Program-made: the position numbers and the translations under genes
Shown here: positions 60,504-64,000 of the stretch, piece by piece
How positions within the stretch are numbered: position 1 is the stretch's first letter
Layout of the letters: each line of letters opens with the position of its first letter
Notes under the pieces: generated by a model
Seen by the model: only the letters and a program-made list of their open reading frames with translations
Database searches by the model: none
What the model was told of the DNA's origin: nothing
Assembly: GCA_934203105.1 (NCBI GenBank)
Contig: CAKPYQ010000002.1
Coordinates: forward strand, 44,267 to 108,266
From: an uncultured Alphaproteobacteria bacterium
GTDB taxonomy: Bacteria > Pseudomonadota > Alphaproteobacteria > CAAHEQ01 > UBA3637
Length of the DNA: 64,000 bases
Reading direction: 5' to 3'

Positions 60504-63164
60504 ATGACAAAATGGGTTTATACATTCGGAGACGGACAAGCAGAAGGTCGTGCCGATATGAGAAACTTGCTGGGCGGTAAAGGTGCTAACTTGGCCGAAA
60601 TGGCAAGTATCGGTGTTCCTGTTCCTCCGGGATTTACAATTACAACGGAAGTTTGTACATATTTTTATGATAACAACAAGTCTTATCCGGCTGATTTGAA
60701 AGAACAAGTCAATGCGGCTTTGGCTGGTATCGAAGCTAAAATGGGCAAAAAGTTCGGCGATGCTGAAAATCCGTTGCTCTTCTCTGTTCGTTCCGGTGCG
60801 CGCGTTTCTATGCCTGGTATGATGGACACAGTTTTGAACTTGGGCTTGAACGATGAAACTGTTAAAGGTTTGGCCAAAGTTTCCGGTAATGAAAAGTTTG
60901 CTTATGACTCTTATCGTCGTTTCATTCAAATGTACGGCGATGTTGTTATGGGCGTTCATTCTGACAACTTCGAACACGTCTTGGATAAAGTTCGTGAAGA
61001 AAACGGATATAAATTCGACAACCAAATGACGGTTGAACAATTAAAAGACGTTATCGTTAAATTCAAAAAGATTTGTGATGATGCCGGTAAACCGTTGCCG
61101 CAAAATCCGCAAGAACAATTATGGGGCGCTATCGGTGCCGTTTTCGGTTCTTGGATGATTGATCGTGCGATCACTTATCGTAAACTCAACAACATTCCGG
61201 GTAACTGGGGGACAGCCGTTAACGTTCAAACAATGGTGTTCGGTAACTCCGGCGACAACTCCGCAACCGGTGTTTGTTTCAGCCGTGACCCGGCAACCGG
61301 TGAAAATTACTTCTATGGCGAATACTTGAAAAATGCACAAGGTGAAGACGTTGTTGCCGGTATTCGTACGCCGCAACCGATGACAAAGTTGGTTAAGGAA
61401 CGTTCCGGTGTTGATATGCCGTGCATGGAAGAAGAATTCCCGGAATTGTTCAAACAATTATCTGACATTCGTGCAAAATTGGAAGCACACTATAAAGATA
61501 TGCAAGATATGGAATTCACAATCCAAGACGGTAAGTTGTGGATGTTGCAAACTCGTAACGGTAAACGTACGGGTACAGCAGCTTTGCGCATTGCCGTAGA
61601 AATGGTTCGCGAAGGTTTGATTGACAAGAAAACAGCGATTATGCGTGTTGAAGCCGGTCAAGTAGATCAATTATTGCACCCGATGTTCGACAAAAAAGCG
61701 AAAAAAGAAGTTATCGCTCGTGGTTTGCCGGCATCTCCGGGCGCTGCGGTCGGTCAAGTTGTTTTCTCTGCTGCTGATGCAGAAGCTTGGGCTGCACAAG
61801 GCAAAAAAGTCGTCTTGGTTCGTGTTGAAACATCTCCGGAAGACATTGCCGGTATGCACGTAGCTCAAGGTATTTTGACAGCTCGCGGCGGTATGACATC
61901 TCACGCAGCCGTTGTTGCTCGTGGTATGGGTAAACCGTGCGTTTCCGGTGTTCCGGAATTGCGCATTGACTATGCAGCAAAATACTTGAAAGTCGGCGAC
62001 TTGGTCATCAAAGAAGGTGGAATGATCTCCATCGACGGTTCGACCGGTGAAGTAATGAACGGCGCTTTGGCGTTGGTGTTACCGGAAATGACCGGCAACT
62101 TCGGTGAATTCATGGGTTGGGTTGACGAAATTCGCAAATTGCGTGTTCGTGCGAATGCTGAAACTCCGAAAGATGCTGAAACAGCTCGTAAATTCGGTGC
62201 TGAAGGTATCGGTTTGTGCCGTACAGAACATATGTTCTTCGACCCGAGCCGTATTAACCACATGCGCGAAATGATTTTGGCCAAAACAGAAGCTGACCGT
62301 CGTCAAGCTTTGGATAAATTGTTGCCGTATCAACGCAATGACTTCGTTGAATTGTTCAAGATTATGGAAGGCTTGCCTGTCACAATTCGTTTGTTGGATC
62401 CGCCTTTGCATGAATTCTTGCCGCATAAACACGAAGAACAAGTTGAAATTGCTCAAGAATTGGGTGTAACAGTTGAAGAAATTCAAGCTCGTACGGCTCA
62501 ATTGCACGAAGCTAACCCGATGTTGGGCTTGCGTGGTTGCCGTTTGGCTGTTGTATTCCCGGAAATCTGTGAAATGCAAACACGCGCTATCATTGAAGCA
62601 GCTTTGGAAGTTTCTGCTCAAGGCATCAAAGTTGTTCCGGAAATTGAAGTTCCTTTGATTTCCTCCAAGAAAGAATTGGAAATCTGCAAAAAGATCATTG
62701 ATGCAACGGCTGAAAAAGTCTTTGCTGAAAAAGGCGCCAAAGTTGAATACTTTGTCGGTACAATGATCGAATTGCCGCGTGCGGCTTTATTGGCTGACGA
62801 AATCGCAGAAATTGCGGACTTCTTCGAATTCGGTACAAACGACCTTACTCAAACAACTTTGGGTATGAGCCGTGACGATGCTGGTTCATTCTTGCCGAAG
62901 TATGTTGAAAAAGGCATTTATGAACGTGATCCGTTCCAATCCTTGGATGCTACGGGCGTTGGTAAGTTGATTGCTATGGCTTGCCAAGATGGTCGCAAGA
63001 CAAACAAAGAATTGTACTTGTCAATCTGTGGTGAACACGGTGGCGATCCGGCTTCGATTATGTTCTTGAACCAATATTTGGACGGTGTGTCTTGCTCTCC
63101 GTACCGCGTGCCTATTGCACGTTTGGCTGCGGCACAAGCTGCTGTTAAGGACGAACAAAAATAA
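60504..63164 (+). CDS. ppdK: Pyruvate, phosphate dikinase
   Basis: Interconverts pyruvate + ATP + Pi and PEP + AMP + PPi. 886 residues, full length. N-terminal ATP-grasp domain (LLGGKGANLAEMASIGVPVPPGFTI), the phospho-histidine domain with the catalytic His in GGMTSHAAVVARGMGKPCVSG, and the C-terminal PEP/pyruvate domain with GLCRTEHMFF and FGTNDLTQTTLG. Codons are strongly biased to cgt, ggt, ttg and gct compared with its neighbours, as expected for a very highly expressed gene. It points to PPi-linked glycolysis or gluconeogenesis. Followed by a terminator. Confidence 0.97.
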   Translation: MTKWVYTFGDGQAEGRADMRNLLGGKGANLAEMASIGVPVPPGFTITTEVCTYFYDNNKSYPADLKEQVNAALAGIEAKMGKKFGDAENPLLFSVRSGARVSMPGMMDTVLNLGLNDETVKGLAKVSGNEKFAYDSYRRFIQMYGDVVMGVHSDNFEHVLDKVREENGYKFDNQMTVEQLKDVIVKFKKICDDAGKPLPQNPQEQLWGAIGAVFGSWMIDRAITYRKLNNIPGNWGTAVNVQTMVFGNSGDNSATGVCFSRDPATGENYFYGEYLKNAQGEDVVAGIRTPQPMTKLVKERSGVDMPCMEEEFPELFKQLSDIRAKLEAHYKDMQDMEFTIQDGKLWMLQTRNGKRTGTAALRIAVEMVREGLIDKKTAIMRVEAGQVDQLLHPMFDKKAKKEVIARGLPASPGAAVGQVVFSAADAEAWAAQGKKVVLVRVETSPEDIAGMHVAQGILTARGGMTSHAAVVARGMGKPCVSGVPELRIDYAAKYLKVGDLVIKEGGMISIDGSTGEVMNGALALVLPEMTGNFGEFMGWVDEIRKLRVRANAETPKDAETARKFGAEGIGLCRTEHMFFDPSRINHMREMILAKTEADRRQALDKLLPYQRNDFVELFKIMEGLPVTIRLLDPPLHEFLPHKHEEQVEIAQELGVTVEEIQARTAQLHEANPMLGLRGCRLAVVFPEICEMQTRAIIEAALEVSAQGIKVVPEIEVPLISSKKELEICKKIIDATAEKVFAEKGAKVEYFVGTMIELPRAALLADEIAEIADFFEFGTNDLTQTTLGMSRDDAGSFLPKYVEKGIYERDPFQSLDATGVGKLIAMACQDGRKTNKELYLSICGEHGGDPASIMFLNQYLDGVSCSPYRVPIARLAAAQAAVKDEQK

Positions 63165-63193
63165 TCATTTGATTATTAAAAGCGTTATAAAAG

Positions 63194-63226
63194 CTCCCTC
63201 ACCTTTTGGCGAGGGAGTTTTTTTTA
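63194..63226 (+). terminator. Terminator after ppdK
   Basis: CTCCCTC (63194-63200), loop with an inner CC/GG pair, GAGGGAG (63211-63217), nine Ts. Confidence 0.9.
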
Positions 63227-63412
63227 TCCAGCAAAGCACTCCTCCGTCGCTATTTTTCCTTTTGCCGTTATTGTGACCTTTGGTGAAGAATCTTTTCAAT
63301 GTGTGCTAATGCGCCAAAGTGGGGACGCGGTGCCCAAATCTCCGCGCGTCCGCGCCGCACATTTCTCCATATTCGATGACGCATCATCAACTCAATAAAA
63401 ATTCCTCCCCCA

Positions 63413-63435
63413 TTCAAAAAAATCATTTTTTTGAA
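63413..63435. repeat. Perfect 23-nt AT-rich palindrome
   Basis: Two 11-nt arms (TTCAAAAAAAT and its complement) around a single C. The same CAAAAAAAT/ATTTTTTTG core recurs in the arms of the in-gene hairpin at 63670-63726. Confidence 0.8.
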
Positions 63436-63465
63436 GCCTAAAATAGCTTTGTCAATATACGACAA

Positions 63466-63477
63466 AAACGATCGTTT
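63466..63477. repeat. 12-bp palindrome AAACGATCGTTT, copy 1
   Basis: Perfect palindrome, repeated exactly at 63573-63584, 107 bp downstream. Possible operator for a dimeric regulator. Confidence 0.6.
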
Positions 63478-63572
63478 AAAGTCAATAGATTTTTTTGTGA
63501 GAGAGCCCTCTATAACACACTGAAAATAAACAAAAGCCAAATTTTACGTTTTGGCAAAAAAGCGACGAACAC

Positions 63573-63584
63573 AAACGATCGTTT
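63573..63584. repeat. 12-bp palindrome AAACGATCGTTT, copy 2
   Basis: Second exact copy, 61 bp before the start codon of the prepilin-like gene and just upstream of a possible -10 box (63588-63593), where a bound protein could control transcription. Confidence 0.6.
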
Positions 63585-63645
63585 ATGTAATATATGAAAG
63601 AAGCGGTTTTTTGATTTAATTTAACAGAGAAAAAAGGAGATAAAA

Positions 63646-64000
63646 ATGAATAAAGATCAGCTATTAAACATCAAAAAAATGATTTTTGAGTTGGGGCGTG
63701 GGGGTAGCAAAAATCATTTTTTTGATCGGGTGAACGATGCGCGGAATGTTGAGAGATTCTTCGCTGGCGCTCAGAATGACGATTACGAAAACGCCGGCAA
63801 GAGGGGACGCGCCGCGCGAAATTTTTCGCGTCCCCTCTTGGGATATAACGCAGGCCGGTCAATGCTTGAAATGCTGGGCGTGCTGGCGATCATCGGCGTC
63901 TTATCAATCGGCGCTGTCATGGCCTTTCGCCAAGCGATGAACCGTCATAAAGCAAACGTCATTTTGAACGATGTTTCTTTGGCTTTTGAAGAATTAGCAA
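63646..64000 (+). CDS. Type IV prepilin-like protein, 3' end outside the window
   Basis: Open from ATG 63646 (AAGGAGA ribosome site) to the window end, 118 codons visible. At residue 70 comes a type IV prepilin signature, G-RSMLEMLGVLAIIGVLSIGA: Gly before the cleavage point, Glu at +5, then a hydrophobic helix. Pilins and pseudopilins assemble after cleavage by a prepilin peptidase. The leader, normally under about 30 residues, is 70 here, because codons about 9-65 coincide with a GC-rich palindromic repeat (hairpins 63670-63726 and 63798-63840). The frame stays open through the repeat. Whether an internal start is used is unclear; none with a good ribosome site is visible just before GRSMLEM. 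Confidence 0.75.
   Translation, partial: MNKDQLLNIKKMIFELGRGGSKNHFFDRVNDARNVERFFAGAQNDDYENAGKRGRAARNFSRPLLGYNAGRSMLEMLGVLAIIGVLSIGAVMAFRQAMNRHKANVILNDVSLAFEELA
63670..63726 (+). repeat. Inverted repeat with perfect 19-nt arms inside the prepilin-like gene
   Basis: Arms at 63670-63688 and 63708-63726 are exact reverse complements, with a 19-nt G-rich loop. Codons through it stay open in frame with the prepilin-like gene. Confidence 0.85.
63798..63840 (+). repeat. GC-rich inverted repeat with 14-nt arms inside the prepilin-like gene
   Basis: CAAGAGGGGACGCG (63798-63811) and its exact reverse complement (63827-63840), loop of 15 nt that can itself pair (CGCGAAA/TTTCGCG). Shares a GGGGACGCG core with the intergenic inverted repeat near 63321-63351. 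Confidence 0.85.

Larger units (their letters stand above)
63227..63645. other. Repeat-rich intergenic region upstream of the prepilin-like gene
   Basis: No credible gene in about 420 bp. It holds a GC-rich block (63315-63360) with a GGACGCG/CGCGTCC inverted repeat (63323-63329, 63345-63351), a perfect 23-nt AT palindrome (63413-63435) and two copies of a 12-bp palindrome (63466-63477 and 63573-63584). A TAATAT sequence at 63588-63593 may be a -10 box. AAGGAGA precedes the start codon at 63646. Confidence 0.6.

Noticed and set aside
59483..60505. Longer 340-residue form of NAD kinase
   Set aside because: The extra 78 residues cover the ppdK promoter and are low-complexity; the family begins at the ATG at 60271.
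60498..61040. 180-codon minus-strand frame, and others opposite ppdK
   Set aside because: Codon bias of ppdK leaves long antisense frames open; no motifs or ribosome sites.
63671..63862. Minus-strand frame reading RHSERQRRISQHS
   Set aside because: Repeat-derived sequence of a kind that recurs as false proteins; it opposes the prepilin-like gene and has no start signals.
1..64000. CRISPR arrays, insertion sequences, prophage
   Set aside because: I looked for regularly spaced repeats, transposase motifs and phage structural genes and saw none.

Overview
The window is AT-rich (roughly 40% GC by eye) chromosomal DNA from a bacterium, most likely an alphaproteobacterium with a trimmed, host- or gut-associated style genome. 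Pointers to Alphaproteobacteria are gene orders: rlpA-dacC-tmk-holB-tatD-MBL hydrolase, tsaE-amgK-murU-addB-addA with the alphaproteobacterial AddAB type, rpiB-glyA-nrdR-nusB, ihfB followed by accD, and a Rickettsia-like archaeal-type ValRS. I cannot name the genus from sequence alone. Nearly all of the window is ordinary chromosomal housekeeping.

Layout. 0-4 kb: maf; a radical SAM-like gene split by an apparent frameshift; an EamA transporter; ybaK; a tRNA-Ser(UGA) locus flanked by two broken tRNA-Ser copies and hairpin-rich inserts. 4-10.6 kb: cell-wall and replication operon (mltB-like, rlpA, dacC, tmk, holB, tatD, MBL hydrolase). 10.6-13.9 kb: pepN and a Sel1-repeat protein on the minus strand. 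14-16.5 kb: murL and murD2, the alternative route for putting D-Glu into the peptidoglycan precursor. 16.5-18.4 kb: gene-poor stretch with small ORFs, a phased cluster of four DnaA-box-like 9-mers and a promoter-terminator unit (small RNA or attenuator). 18.5-20.8 kb: ihfB, accD, a PEBP-like gene and a HAD phosphatase. 20.8-36.2 kb: mostly minus strand, with spmB/spmA, msbA-like, gltX, and two fused acyltransferase/acyl-ACP-synthetase genes bracketing a moxR-DUF58-DUF4381-TerB-like cluster. 36-43 kb: outer-membrane barrel, mscL, a glycosyltransferase, valS, pagP and a nuclease-fold membrane protein. 43.3-52 kb: tsaE, amgK, murU, addB, addA and a lipoprotein. 52-57 kb: tspO, hydrolase, comF, a PLD-like nuclease, ruvX and two paralogous hypothetical genes. 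56.7-63.2 kb: rpiB, glyA, nrdR, nusB, nadK and a strongly expressed-looking ppdK. The last 0.8 kb is repeat-rich and ends in a prepilin-like gene that runs off the window.

How the genes fit together. Peptidoglycan is a theme: MurL/MurD2 make the precursor, AmgK/MurU recycle MurNAc, and MltB, RlpA and DacC remodel the wall. Outer-membrane lipid handling is another (MsbA, PagP, Aas-type fusions, OafA-type acyltransferase). PPDK points to pyrophosphate-linked pyruvate/PEP metabolism. Several conserved gene strings have internal losses: no metG between holB and tatD, no trpFBA between ihfB and accD, no rib genes between nrdR and nusB. This fits loss of biosynthetic genes in a nutrient-rich niche.

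Most worth a second look: (1) a palindromic repeat element sitting in frame in the leader of the prepilin-like gene at the right edge, resembling the behaviour of Rickettsia palindromic elements; (2) the tRNA-Ser locus, where hairpin-rich inserts interrupt duplicated copies; (3) the DnaA-box array just downstream of a good promoter; (4) the radical SAM gene whose CxxxCxxC motif straddles a frame break at a G run.
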